Of a stretch of DNA of 64,000 nt, positions 17,039-25,438 are shown piece after piece; the first letter of the stretch is position 1; each line of letters starts with the position of its first letter. A program made the translations under genes and the position numbers. The notes under the pieces are model-generated. The model saw nothing but the letters and a program-made list of their open reading frames with translations, did not search any database and was not told where the DNA came from. Source of the DNA: Aquabacterium sp. OR-4 (GTDB taxonomy: Bacteria > Pseudomonadota > Gammaproteobacteria > Burkholderiales > Burkholderiaceae_C); NCBI RefSeq assembly GCF_025290835.2, contig NZ_JAOCQD020000004.1, forward strand, positions 496,001 through 560,000, read 5' to 3'.

Positions 17039-18672
17039 ACGCCCCGGCCCATCCCGCGGCCCTGGCCGGCTCGCCCCCGGTGCTGCTGGGCTGCGGCCCG
17101 CAATCGGCCGCCAGCGTGCCACCGCCCGAGGCCATCGGCTTCAAGGCCCACAACCTGGCGCGCATGGCCGCGCTGGGCCTGCCGGTGCCACCGGCTTTTG
17201 TCATCGGCACCGACTGGTGCGCCCAGGCCCGGCAGCTGGGCCGCGCGCACTGGCGCGACGCGCTGGCCGCGCTCGCACAGGCCAGCGGCCTGCGCTTTGG
17301 TGATGCGCGGCGGCCGTTGCTGCTCTCGGTGCGCTCGGGTGCGCCGGTGTCCATGCCCGGCATGATGGAAACGCTGCTCAACATCGGCCTGTGTGATGCC
17401 ACGCTGCCCGGCCTGGTGCGCCAGACCGGCAATCCGCGCCTGGCCTGGGACGCCTACCGCCGCCTGGTGGCCAGCTGGGGCGAGGTGGTGTGGGGCCTGC
17501 CCGCGGCGCTGTTCGAGGCCGATCTGGCGGCCGTGGCTGGCACCGACGCCGCGCAGGCCAGCGGCGCGGCCGAACGCGGGCTCGACTACGCCGAGTTGCG
17601 CGAGCTCACCCACCGCCATCTGGCCACGCTGCAGCGCCAGGCGGGCCGAGCGTTTCCGCAAGACCCGATGGCCCAGCTCGACGGTGCGATCCAGGCCGTG
17701 TTTGCCTCGTGGCAGGGCGACAAGGCCCGCCAGTACCGCCAGATCAAGGGCCTGCCCGAGACCCTGGGCACCGCAGTGACGGTGCAGCGCATGGTCTTCG
17801 GCAACGCTGGCGGCACCTCGGGCGCGGGCGTGGGCTTCACGCGGCATCCGTCCACCGGCGCGCCCGAGCCCTGGGTGGACTTTCTGTTCAACGCCCAGGG
17901 CGAGGATGTGGTCTCGGGCCGCCGCAGCGCCCGCGGCCACGATCAGCTGGCCAGCGTGGCCCCGCAGGTGTGGGCGAGCCTGGTCGAGGCCACGCAGGTG
18001 CTCGAGACCGAGTTCACCGACATGCAGGACTTCGAGTTCACGGTGGAGGAGGGCTGCCTGTACCTGCTGCAGACCCGCGCCGGCAAACGCACGCCGCAGG
18101 CCGCGGCGCGCATCGCGCTCGACCTGTTCGACGATGGCCGCCTGCCGCTGGCCACCGCGCTGCAACGCACCGAGGGCCTGGACGCCGACAGCCTGGCGCT
18201 GGCGCGCGTGGTCGGCGACGCAGGTGCCACGGCCGAGCCGCTGGCCCAGGCCGCCAGCGCCTGCACCGGCGTGGCCTGCGGCGAGATCGCGCTCGACGAG
18301 GCGCGCGCCCGCCAGCGCCAGGCGCAGGGCGTGCCGGTGCTGCTGCTGCGCGCCGAGGCCGAGACGGGCGACATCGCCGCGCTCGAGGTGGCGCAGGGCC
18401 TGCTCACGCAGCGCGGCGCGCGCACCTCGCATGCCGCGGTGGTGGCCCGTCAGCTGGGCAAGGTGTGCCTGGTGGGCTGCGAGGCCCTGCAGATCGACCT
18501 GCCACACCGGCGGGTGCTGATTGCCGGCCAGCACTTCGCCGAAGGCGATCCGCTCACGCTCGACGGCAACACGGGCCTGGTCTACGCCGGCACGCAGCGC
18601 ACGGTGCGCGAGGCCGATGCCCTGCTGCTGGCGCGCCTGGCGGCACTGCGCGCCGCGGCACTGCGCCACTAG
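17035..18672 (+). CDS. PPDK-like phosphotransferase lacking the PEP/pyruvate barrel
   Basis: A 545-aa protein. The N-terminal part is the ATP-grasp nucleotide-binding domain of pyruvate phosphate dikinase (LLSVRSGAPVSMPGMMETLLNIGL from residue 96; TVQRMVFGNAGGTSGAGVGFTRHPSTG). The C-terminal part is the swivelling phosphohistidine domain with TQRGARTSHAAVVARQLGKVCLVGC, the phospho-accepting His being residue 466. Normal PPDK is about 880 aa; the C-terminal barrel that binds PEP or pyruvate is absent. The protein could phosphorylate its own histidine from ATP and pass the phosphate to another partner, possibly the coupled DUF47 protein; this is inference. Its TAG stop lies at the very edge of the 273-bp inverted-repeat element. 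Confidence 0.85.
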   Translation: MNAPAHPAALAGSPPVLLGCGPQSAASVPPPEAIGFKAHNLARMAALGLPVPPAFVIGTDWCAQARQLGRAHWRDALAALAQASGLRFGDARRPLLLSVRSGAPVSMPGMMETLLNIGLCDATLPGLVRQTGNPRLAWDAYRRLVASWGEVVWGLPAALFEADLAAVAGTDAAQASGAAERGLDYAELRELTHRHLATLQRQAGRAFPQDPMAQLDGAIQAVFASWQGDKARQYRQIKGLPETLGTAVTVQRMVFGNAGGTSGAGVGFTRHPSTGAPEPWVDFLFNAQGEDVVSGRRSARGHDQLASVAPQVWASLVEATQVLETEFTDMQDFEFTVEEGCLYLLQTRAGKRTPQAAARIALDLFDDGRLPLATALQRTEGLDADSLALARVVGDAGATAEPLAQAASACTGVACGEIALDEARARQRQAQGVPVLLLRAEAETGDIAALEVAQGLLTQRGARTSHAAVVARQLGKVCLVGCEALQIDLPHRRVLIAGQHFAEGDPLTLDGNTGLVYAGTQRTVREADALLLARLAALRAAALRH

Positions 18673-18940
18673 TCCAGTGAAACGGAGAAATCGGATGTGC
18701 GTGGGTACCTGTCAGGGGCGCCATCTAGGCGCCGGGCGCAGCCGGGTTGGTCACCCGGCGAGCACCGGCAACGACGAGGGCGCCCCTGACAGGTGCCCAC
18801 CCTGCGGGCAGGGTCTGGCAGGGCATGCGCCGGCGTTGCAACCCTTGCCCAGGCGTTCAGCCTGGGCTGCGGGCCGCGCCTTGTCGCCTGCCCTGCCAAA
18901 CCCCTGCGCACATCCGATTTCTCCGTTTCACTGGACTAGT
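18668..18940. mobile_element. 273-bp MITE-like element with perfect 34-bp terminal inverted repeats
   Basis: The ends 18668-18701 and 18907-18940 are exact reverse complements over 34 bases, starting ACTAGTCCAGTGAAACGGAG. The outermost CTAG is itself palindromic and could be a target-site duplication. Inside are two further stems: 18702-18722 with 18779-18799 (one mismatch in 21, enclosing a 7-bp hairpin at 18741-18759), and a roughly 20-nt imperfect pair between about 18805-18830 and 18885-18905 enclosing CCCAGGC-GTTCA-GCCTGGG. No open frame of substance. A non-autonomous transposon is the best reading; a structured RNA is the alternative. It fills the gap between the PPDK-like gene and the LpxH-like gene. 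Confidence 0.7.
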
Positions 18941-18999
18941 TACAGCCCGGCTGCCGACATTCACGCGGGCGTCATGCCGGGGCGCCACCATACCCGGCC

Positions 19000-19956
19000 A
19001 TGCACCCCGAGCAAGCGCGCATGCTGATCGATCCACAGGACGCCGCATCCGCCGGCGCCGGGGTGGGCGAGGACGAGCCGACGCTGCGCGTGCGCACCGT
19101 CTGGATCTCCGACCTGCACCTGGGCACGCCGGGCTGTCAGGCGCAGGCCCTGCTGGAGTTCCTGCGCACCACCGAATGCCAGACGCTGTACCTGGTGGGC
19201 GACATCATCGACGGCTGGCAGCTGCGGCGCAGCTGGTACTGGCCGCAGGCCCACAACGATGTGGTGCAGAAGCTGCTGCGCAAGGCGCGCAAGGGCACGC
19301 ATGTGATCTTCGTGCCGGGCAACCACGACGAGTTCGCGCGCAAGTACGTGGCGCACAACTTCGGCGGAGTGGACGTGATGGACGAGTGCATCCACACCAC
19401 GGCCGATGGCCGGCGCCTGTGGGTCACGCATGGCGACATGTTCGACGGCGTGATCCAGTGCGCCAAGTGGCTGGCCTATGTGGGCGATGCGGCCTACGAG
19501 TTCACGCTCAAGGTCAACCATTGGTTCAACAGTGCGCGGGCCCGGCTGGGCCTGCCGTACTGGAGCCTGTCGAAGTACCTCAAGCTCAAGGTCAAGCGCG
19601 CGGTCAGCTTCATCAGCGACTTCGAGCAGGCCGTCGCCCGCGAGGCGCGCAAACGCGGCGTGCACGGCGTGGTCTGCGGCCACATCCACCATGCCGAGAT
19701 CCGCAGCATCGACGGCGTGCTGTACTGCAACGACGGCGACTGGGTTGAGAGCCTCACCGCGCTGGTGGAGCACCACGACGGCCGGCTCGAGATCATCGAC
19801 CGCAGCGCCCAGCTGATGACGCAAGCGCTGGCACAACCGCTGCCGCAGCCGCAGCAGCTTGGCGGCACGCGCCCCGGGGTCACCCGTCCCGCGCCGGCAC
19901 CCATGCCGACCCCGCTGCCGCAACCACAGCCCGGCGGCCTGGCGGCGCGCCGGTAG
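19000..19956 (+). CDS. UDP-2,3-diacylglucosamine diphosphatase-like metallophosphoesterase
   Basis: A 318-aa calcineurin-like phosphoesterase. All five metal-binding blocks are present: SDLHLG (from residue 37), GDIIDGW (67), GNHDE (107), HGDMFD (144) and GHIHH (227). The family includes LpxH-like hydrolases that cleave UDP-2,3-diacylglucosamine in lipid A synthesis; the longer insert (AKWLAYVGDAAYEFTLKVNHWFN) is typical of the LpxH2-like subgroup, whose role is less certain. The last 50 residues are Pro/Gln-rich and probably disordered. The ATG at 19000 was taken; an internal ATG at 19021 is possible. It converges on psd. Confidence 0.85.
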   Translation: MHPEQARMLIDPQDAASAGAGVGEDEPTLRVRTVWISDLHLGTPGCQAQALLEFLRTTECQTLYLVGDIIDGWQLRRSWYWPQAHNDVVQKLLRKARKGTHVIFVPGNHDEFARKYVAHNFGGVDVMDECIHTTADGRRLWVTHGDMFDGVIQCAKWLAYVGDAAYEFTLKVNHWFNSARARLGLPYWSLSKYLKLKVKRAVSFISDFEQAVAREARKRGVHGVVCGHIHHAEIRSIDGVLYCNDGDWVESLTALVEHHDGRLEIIDRSAQLMTQALAQPLPQPQQLGGTRPGVTRPAPAPMPTPLPQPQPGGLAARR

Positions 19957-20022
19957 GCCGGCGCCCCCTCCCATTCGACGCTCCTCGACGCGCCGGCCGG
20001 CATGGCAGGCGGGGGCCTGACC

Positions 20023-20046
20023 GCCGGCCTGCGGCCTCAGGCCGGC
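20023..20046. terminator. Hairpin between convergent LpxH-like and psd genes
   Basis: GCCGGCCT (20023-20030) pairs perfectly with AGGCCGGC (20039-20046). It overlaps the stop codon of psd on the minus strand and lies about 70 nt after the plus-strand stop. No U tract, so bidirectional terminator function is tentative. Confidence 0.4.
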
Positions 20047-20930
20047 AGACGCAGCAGCGCCTGGCCCATGCGCACGCGCGCGCCCGGCGCCACACCTTCG
20101 GCCAGCGTGAAGCCGGGCGGCACGAACACGATGATGGTCGAGCCATGCTCGAACCAGCCCATCTCCTGGCCCTTGCTGAAGACCTCCTGGCAGGCGATCT
20201 CGTTGGGGCCGCGGTAGCGCAGGTGCAGGCGCACGTCCAGGCAGTGCAGGCGGATGCTGGCCACCAGGATGGCCGCCACCGGCACCAGCGCCACGCGGTG
20301 CCCGCCCTGCTGCAGGCGCAGGTTCAGCACCGCGCGCTCGTTGCGACAGTAGAGCTTTTCCACCCGCTGCAGCGCCACCGGGTTGACGTTCCAGGTGTCG
20401 CCGCTGAGGTAGGTCACATGCTCCAGCGTGGCGTCCTGCGGCGCGTGAAAGCGGTGGTACATGGCCGAGGTCAGGCGCAGCGTCACGTAGTGGCCATCGT
20501 GGAAGGGCGTGGTGTCCTGGCTGGGCCCGAACAGCTCGCCCAGCTGGTACGCAAACCCCTTGGCCTGGAACACCTGCGTGCCCTGCACCGGGCCGCAGGC
20601 GCCCACGATGGCGTCGCAGGGGCTGGCAAACACCTCGGGGCGCACGTCCACATGCCGCGCGCCGGGCTTGAGCTCGCGGGTAAAGCAGTCGTGCAGGCTG
20701 TCGAACTGCGGCTTGCGCGCGTCGCGCAGGTCCAGCTCGGTGAAGCGCCGCCACAACCAGATCGACGCACGGGTCAGGCGCCGGCTGCGGATGCGGCTGT
20801 ACCAGCCCACCAGGTGGGTCAGTGCCTGGCGCGGCACCCGGTTGGTGAGCAGGAAGTTCAGCTCCTCGTTGTGCACGAGGCGCTGCAGCAGACTGGGTTT
20901 CAGGGGGGGGCTGGTCGGGCTGGCTTTCAT
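20037..20930 (-). CDS. psd: Phosphatidylserine decarboxylase
   Basis: A 297-aa proenzyme that should convert phosphatidylserine to phosphatidylethanolamine at the inner membrane. The self-cleavage site is FEHGSTIIVF; Ser264 would become the pyruvoyl group. In many bacterial enzymes this motif is LGST; here it is HGST, an acceptable variant. Other conserved parts: SPCDAIVGACGPVQGTQVFQAKG and YHRFHAPQDATLEHVTYLSGDTWNVNPVAL, the latter containing the His of the catalytic dyad. The ATG at 20930 lies only 53 nt from the divergent aminotransferase start, so a shared promoter region is likely. Confidence 0.93.
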   Translation of the reverse strand: MKASPTSPPLKPSLLQRLVHNEELNFLLTNRVPRQALTHLVGWYSRIRSRRLTRASIWLWRRFTELDLRDARKPQFDSLHDCFTRELKPGARHVDVRPEVFASPCDAIVGACGPVQGTQVFQAKGFAYQLGELFGPSQDTTPFHDGHYVTLRLTSAMYHRFHAPQDATLEHVTYLSGDTWNVNPVALQRVEKLYCRNERAVLNLRLQQGGHRVALVPVAAILVASIRLHCLDVRLHLRYRGPNEIACQEVFSKGQEMGWFEHGSTIIVFVPPGFTLAEGVAPGARVRMGQALLRLPA

Positions 20931-20983
20931 GGGCTTGTCTTGTGGGTCTGGTATCTCTTGGGGGTGTCTCAAACGCTGCCACC

Positions 20984-22636
20984 ATGGACGAAACTCTGAC
21001 GATCTCTGCCCTCGCCGCACTCGGCGCCCTGGGCCTGGCGCTGCCGCGCATCAAGCGCCGGCTCGAGCTCTCGCGGGCCAAGCACCGCTCGCTGGCCGGG
21101 CACTCGCGCATGGCCAAGCGCGTGGCCTCGCTGATTCCGGGTTATGCCTATGACGAGGCCCGCTTTTTCGACTCGGACGGCGCGCCGGCCGAGGTGCAGG
21201 CGCGGCGCCGCGCCGGCTTTGCCGCGCTGTGCGATCTGTACACGCGGCGCTACCCCAAGAGCGCGGCGCTCACCGCCCAGGCACGCGAGGGCATCTCCGA
21301 CCTGCAGTTCACCGGCAGCTACCGTGTGCCCTTCCAGTACAGCCCCTACCTGCGCGCCCACCTCAAGCTGGGCGGCTTTGTGCAGGCCTCGTCGGGCGTG
21401 ACGGTGCAAGACCTGGACGGCAACCACTTCTACGACCTCACCGGCTCCTACGGCGTCAACCTGCTGGGCTACGACGCCTACAAGGCATGCATTGCCGAGG
21501 GCGCCGCCCGCGTGGCCGAGCTGGGCCCGGTGCTGGGCGCCTACCACCCCTGCGTGGTGGACAACGTGCGCCGGCTCAAGGCCCTCTCGGGCCTCGACGA
21601 GGTGTCGTTCCACATGTCGGGCACCGAGGCTGTGATGCAGGCCGTGCGTCTGGCGCGTTATCACACCAAAAAGAAGTACCTGGTGCGCTTTTGCGGCGCC
21701 TATCACGGCTGGTGGGAGGACGTGCAGCCCGGCCCCGGAAACCCGCTGCCGCCGCGCGAGACCTACACCCTCAAGGAGATGGACGAGCGCACGCTGCAGG
21801 TGCTGCGCACCCGCCGCGACATCGCCTGCGTGCTGGTCAATCCGCTGCAGGCCCTGCACCCCAACAGCGGCGCACCGGGCGACACCAGCCTGGTGGACAG
21901 CGGCCGCAAGGCGCACTTCAACCGCGAGGCCTACAGCCGCTGGCTGCAGCGCCTGCGCGAGGTGTGCACCGAGCGCGGCATCGTGCTGATCCTCGACGAG
22001 ATCTTTGTCGGCTTTCGCCTGGCCCCGGGCGGTGCGCAGCAGTACTTCAGCGTGCAGGCCGACATGGTGACCTATGGCAAGACCCTGGGCGGCGGCCTGC
22101 CGGTGGGCGTGGTGTGCGGCAAGGCGGCGCTGATGAAGCGCTGGCGCGACGACCGCCCGGCCGACATCTGCTTTGCGCGCGGCACCTTCAACGCCCACCC
22201 CTATGTGATGGGCGCGATGGCGGCGTTTCTCGACCGGCTCGAGCGGCCCGAGGTGCAGGCCCTGTACGAGGGGCTCGACGAGCGCTGGAACGCCCGTGCA
22301 GCGCAGCTCAACCAGCGCCTGCGCGGTGCCGGCGTGCCGGTGCAGGTGGCCAACCTCTCCAGCATCTGGACGGTGCTGTACACCCAGCCTTCGCGCTACA
22401 ACTGGATGCTGCAGTTCTACCTGCGCGCGCATGGGCTGGCCTTGAGCTGGGTGGGCACGGGGCGCTTCATCTTCAGCCTGAACTATTCGGACGCCGACTT
22501 CGAGGCGGTGGTCGAGCGCTTTGTGGCCGCGGCGCAGCAGATGGCCACCGAAGGCTGGTGGTGGGACGATGTCTCGCTGACCAACCAGTCGATCCGGCGG
22601 GGGATCTTGCGGGAGATGCTGGCGCAGAGGTTCTGA
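20984..22636 (+). CDS. Class III PLP-dependent aminotransferase (glutamate-1-semialdehyde aminotransferase-like)
   Basis: A 550-aa fold-type I enzyme. Visible parts: GSYGVNLLGYDAY, the cofactor-phosphate region SGTEAVMQAVRLARYHTKKK, the Asp of ILDEIFVGFRLAPGG that contacts the pyridine nitrogen, and the Schiff-base lysine in VTYGKTLGGGLPVGVV (Lys366). It is about 100 residues longer than HemL, with an extra N-terminal segment (1-100) that starts with a short hydrophobic stretch. It is divergent from psd and next to other lipid genes, so an amino-lipid or sugar intermediate is a possible substrate; the true one is not deducible. Confidence 0.85.
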   Translation: MDETLTISALAALGALGLALPRIKRRLELSRAKHRSLAGHSRMAKRVASLIPGYAYDEARFFDSDGAPAEVQARRRAGFAALCDLYTRRYPKSAALTAQAREGISDLQFTGSYRVPFQYSPYLRAHLKLGGFVQASSGVTVQDLDGNHFYDLTGSYGVNLLGYDAYKACIAEGAARVAELGPVLGAYHPCVVDNVRRLKALSGLDEVSFHMSGTEAVMQAVRLARYHTKKKYLVRFCGAYHGWWEDVQPGPGNPLPPRETYTLKEMDERTLQVLRTRRDIACVLVNPLQALHPNSGAPGDTSLVDSGRKAHFNREAYSRWLQRLREVCTERGIVLILDEIFVGFRLAPGGAQQYFSVQADMVTYGKTLGGGLPVGVVCGKAALMKRWRDDRPADICFARGTFNAHPYVMGAMAAFLDRLERPEVQALYEGLDERWNARAAQLNQRLRGAGVPVQVANLSSIWTVLYTQPSRYNWMLQFYLRAHGLALSWVGTGRFIFSLNYSDADFEAVVERFVAAAQQMATEGWWWDDVSLTNQSIRRGILREMLAQRF

Positions 22637-22726
22637 GGGCCGGGGCGGGGGGTCAGTCTCCGGCTCCTGCGGATTGCGCGGCGTTTCTCTGGTGATCGGG
22701 TTCTTGTTCGGCTCGTGAGAGCGCGC

Positions 22727-23320
22727 CGGGGTTTCGCCCCGGCGGGCGACCTACTTTCTTTTCGCGAAAAGAAAGTAGGCAAAGAAAGCGCATTGAACTT
22801 TCCGACACCGCACTGCTGCTTCTCCAGCATCGGGGCGGGCGCCTCGCCCGCCCGGCGGGCTCGAACAGGCTGCCGACATGGGGCTTGGCAAGGGATACGT
22901 TGCCGCCGATGGCATGGACGCTCATCTGTGAAGGCTCTGGCAGCGGGCGTGCCGTGCCATTGCCGGAACGACTGGGCCATGAACACGAACACGAACACGA
23001 ACACGAACACATGCACATGCACATGCACATGCACATGCACATGCACATGCACAGGCGCAGGCGCAGGCACAGGCACAGACCGGCCACACCACCCTGAGCC
23101 CGCAAGTCTTGACCGGGGGCCCGCGCGCGTGGACCGGCTACACCTGCATCCGGCTGGCTATGTTCGAGCCCGCGGGGCGGGCGAGGCGCCCGCCTCGATG
23201 CACCAAACAAAATGCTCAGTGGTGTCGGAAAGTCTGGAAGGCGCTTCTCTTTGCCTACTTTCTCTTTCGCCTGAAAGAGAAAGTAGGTCGCCCGCCGGGG
23301 CGAAATCCCGGCGCGGTACA
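22727..23320. repeat. Large imperfect inverted repeat of about 165-nt arms
   Basis: The arm at about 22727-22890 (CGCCGGGG..., GACCTACTTTC..., AAAGAAAGTAGGC, then CGGGCGCCTCGCCCGCC and GGGCTCGAACA) recurs in reverse complement at about 23155-23320. The arms contain their own hairpins, such as the CTACTTTCTTTTC/GAAAAGAAAGTAG stem at 22750-22780. Motifs of this CTACTTTCTTT type are common intergenic repeats in Burkholderiales. The centre (22890-23150) holds a hexamer satellite. Together this fills the 750-nt gap between the aminotransferase and membrane-protein genes; no convincing gene is inside. Confidence 0.75.
22981..23076. repeat. Hexanucleotide satellite (16 units)
   Basis: Five units GAACAC, seven units ATGCAC, then AGGCGC twice and AGGCAC twice, without interruption. 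Six-base units do not change reading frame, so every frame shows a dipeptide repeat (HE/HM, NT/CT, or VH/VF on the other strand). It lies in the loop of the large inverted repeat. Probably a slippage product. Confidence 0.9.
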
Positions 23321-23389
23321 CCGATAGGTCAGCAAGGCCGGCAAACCGCACGGCGGCGCTTGAACACGAGCCCCCGGCCGCTGGAGCAA

Positions 23390-23998
23390 TCAGTGCGACT
23401 GCACATGCTCCATCGGATCCAGCAGCTCTCCGCGCAGCAGGTGAAAAGGCGCGCGCCAGTACAGCATGATGTCGTGGAACGGGTCGGTGAGGATCTTGGT
23501 CATCCAGGCCACGCCGACGATCAGGCTCTCCTGCATCCACAGTTGAAGCACCCGAAACAGCATGCCGGTCACGCCCAGTGCCAGCCAGGCCATGCCCACA
23601 TCGTGCAGCCAGGCGTCAAAGCCAAGGGCCGGCTCGATCAGGCCGCCCAGCGACGGCACGAACCACAGCACCAGGGGGATCGAGGCCCACACCGCCAGCA
23701 GCACCGTCTTGCGGTGCATGTTGTAGCCCACCTTGATCTCTTCCTTGTGCTCGTCGGAGACCTGGTTGACCTGGTCAAAGCCGCGCGGCTCGAAGAAGAA
23801 GTGGCCCGACTGGCGCGTGACCATCGAGATGCCCCAGCCGATCAGGGCCGAGATGGCCGGATCGATGAACAGCCACACATAGGCCACCAGAAAGCTGATC
23901 GCACTGACCAGATGCAGGCTCTGGTTGATGCGGCTCTGGTGGTAGAAGCGGTGGTCGTCCCAGCGCTGGGTGGCAAGCAGTTGCAGGAATCCCTTCAC
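23390..23998 (-). CDS. Membrane protein, possibly DUF962/Mpo1-like
   Basis: A 202-aa protein with three to four hydrophobic helices (about residues 28-60, 98-125, 133-160). The N-terminal part FYHQSRINQSLHLVSAISFLV followed by SGHFFFEPRGFD recalls the His-containing motifs of the DUF962/Mpo1-like family, some members of which act on 2-hydroxy fatty acids with iron; the match is partial, so function is uncertain. The GTG start at 23998 has a GAGGA ribosome site; the longer frame to 24127 does not look like coding sequence. It is divergent from the glycosyltransferase gene. Confidence 0.65.
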   Translation of the reverse strand: MKGFLQLLATQRWDDHRFYHQSRINQSLHLVSAISFLVAYVWLFIDPAISALIGWGISMVTRQSGHFFFEPRGFDQVNQVSDEHKEEIKVGYNMHRKTVLLAVWASIPLVLWFVPSLGGLIEPALGFDAWLHDVGMAWLALGVTGMLFRVLQLWMQESLIVGVAWMTKILTDPFHDIMLYWRAPFHLLRGELLDPMEHVQSH

Positions 23999-24180
23999 GG
24001 CGGTCCTCGGTGTGATGGTGACGGAAGAAGTGGCGCACAGGTGCACGGCAGCAGGCCGCAGCCCCCACGCGTGACCGGATGGTGACCGCGGCGCATGAAA
24101 AAGCCGTGACGTAGTCCGATTTGCCACGGCGCTTGCCGCACTGTCACATCACTGTTGCGCAGCACGCGCACATTGCCTGC

Positions 24181-25425
24181 ATGGAACCCGCCGCGCTGCA
24201 GCAACTGCTCGTCGACGACTACCCGGCTGCGCGCCGTTCACTGCGCGTGGCCTGCGTCACCGAGACCTATCCGCCCGAGGTCAATGGCGTGGCCATGACC
24301 CTGGCCCGCGTGGTCGACGGCCTGCACCGCCGCAACCACGATGTGCAGCTGGTGCGCCCGCGGCAGGACAAGGCGCAGGCGCCCGAGGAAGGCGCGCGCT
24401 TTCACGAGGTGCTGATGCGCGGCCTGCCCATTCCGCGCTACCCCGATCTGCGCATGGGCGTGCCCAGCAAGCGCGCGCTGGTGCAGCTGTGGTCGACCCG
24501 CCGGCCCGATGTGGTGCACATCGCCACAGAAGGCCCGCTGGGCTGGTCGGCGCTGCAGGCCGCGCAGCACCTGAAGCTGCCGGTCAGCTCGGACTTCCGC
24601 ACCAACTTCCATGCCTACAGCCGGCACTACGGCATCGGCTGGCTGCACAAGCCGATCATGGCCTACCTGCGCAAGTTTCATAACCGCACGCGCTGCACCA
24701 TGGTGCCCACCGAGGCCCTGCGCCGCGATCTGGCCGCCGCGGGCTTCCAGCGCCTGGTGGTGGTGACCCGTGGCGTCGACACCCAGCTGTTCAACCCGCT
24801 GCGCCGCAGCCCCGCGCTGCGTGCCCAATGGGGCGTTGCGCCGCGCCAGCTGGTGGTGACCTGCGTGGGCCGGCTGGCCGCCGAGAAGAACCTCGGTGTG
24901 CTGCTCAGCGCCTTCGAGGCCATCCGCCAGCGCCAGCCCGACGCGCGCCTGCTGCTGGTGGGCCAGGGCCCGATGCAGGCCGAGCTGCAGCAGCGCTGCC
25001 CCGACGCCTTGTTTGCCGGCCAGCGCAGCGGCGACGACCTGGCCGCGCACTACGCCTCGGCCGACCTGTTCCTGTTTCCGAGCATGACCGAGACCTTTGG
25101 CAACGTCACTACCGAGGCCATGGCCAGCGGCCTGCCGGTGGTGGCCTTTGACCATGCCGGTGCCGGCCAGCTGATCAAGAGCGGCGACAACGGCCTGCTG
25201 GCGCCCTTTGGCGATGCCGAGTCCTTCGTGCGCCAGGCCGTGGCCCTGGCCGACGATGCGGCGCGCCGCCAGGCCATGGGCGCCCAGGCCTGCGCCACCG
25301 CCAGCGCACTCGACTGGCGCGACATCGTGGGCCGCTTCGAGGGCGTGCTGGAATCGGTGATGCGCGACACCGGCCCGCTGCTGCGCCAGCCGCTGGCCGG
25401 CGCGCTGGAGCGGCCGGCAGCCTGA
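24181..25425 (+). CDS. GT4-family glycosyltransferase
   Basis: A 414-aa GT-B fold enzyme. The N-terminal domain starts RVACVTETYPPEVNGVAMTL, with RTNFHAYSRHYG around the acceptor site; the C-terminal domain has VTRGVDTQLFNP, GRLAAEKNL and the E-x7-E motif (Glu304, Glu312) in TETFGNVTTEAMASGLPVVAF. It is closest in style to MgtA-type mannosyl/glucosyltransferases that glycosylate diacylglycerol or related lipids. With psd, DgkA and LplT nearby a glycolipid role is plausible but inferred. Ends 7 nt before a convergent gene. Confidence 0.85.
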   Translation: MEPAALQQLLVDDYPAARRSLRVACVTETYPPEVNGVAMTLARVVDGLHRRNHDVQLVRPRQDKAQAPEEGARFHEVLMRGLPIPRYPDLRMGVPSKRALVQLWSTRRPDVVHIATEGPLGWSALQAAQHLKLPVSSDFRTNFHAYSRHYGIGWLHKPIMAYLRKFHNRTRCTMVPTEALRRDLAAAGFQRLVVVTRGVDTQLFNPLRRSPALRAQWGVAPRQLVVTCVGRLAAEKNLGVLLSAFEAIRQRQPDARLLLVGQGPMQAELQQRCPDALFAGQRSGDDLAAHYASADLFLFPSMTETFGNVTTEAMASGLPVVAFDHAGAGQLIKSGDNGLLAPFGDAESFVRQAVALADDAARRQAMGAQACATASALDWRDIVGRFEGVLESVMRDTGPLLRQPLAGALERPAA

Positions 25426-25438
25426 GCCGGCCTCAGGC
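25420..25438. terminator. Hairpin at the junction of two convergent genes
   Basis: GCCTGAG (25420-25426), CCGGC loop, CTCAGGC (25432-25438). It overlaps the stop codons of the glycosyltransferase (plus) and amidohydrolase (minus) genes. No T-run; a bidirectional terminator is likely but unproven. Confidence 0.4.

Noticed and set aside
18673..18999. Several 60-80 codon frames in the inverted-repeat element
   Set aside because: They cover the repeats on both strands, lack ribosome sites and are explained by the symmetry.
22981..23076. Possible CRISPR array
   Set aside because: Units are six bases with no spacers; it is a tandem satellite.
22885..23097. Open frame with a His-Glu / His-Met dipeptide repeat that looks like a metal-binding peptide
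   Set aside because: It begins with TTG without a ribosome site and the repeat is fully explained by the hexamer satellite; all frames over the array are open.
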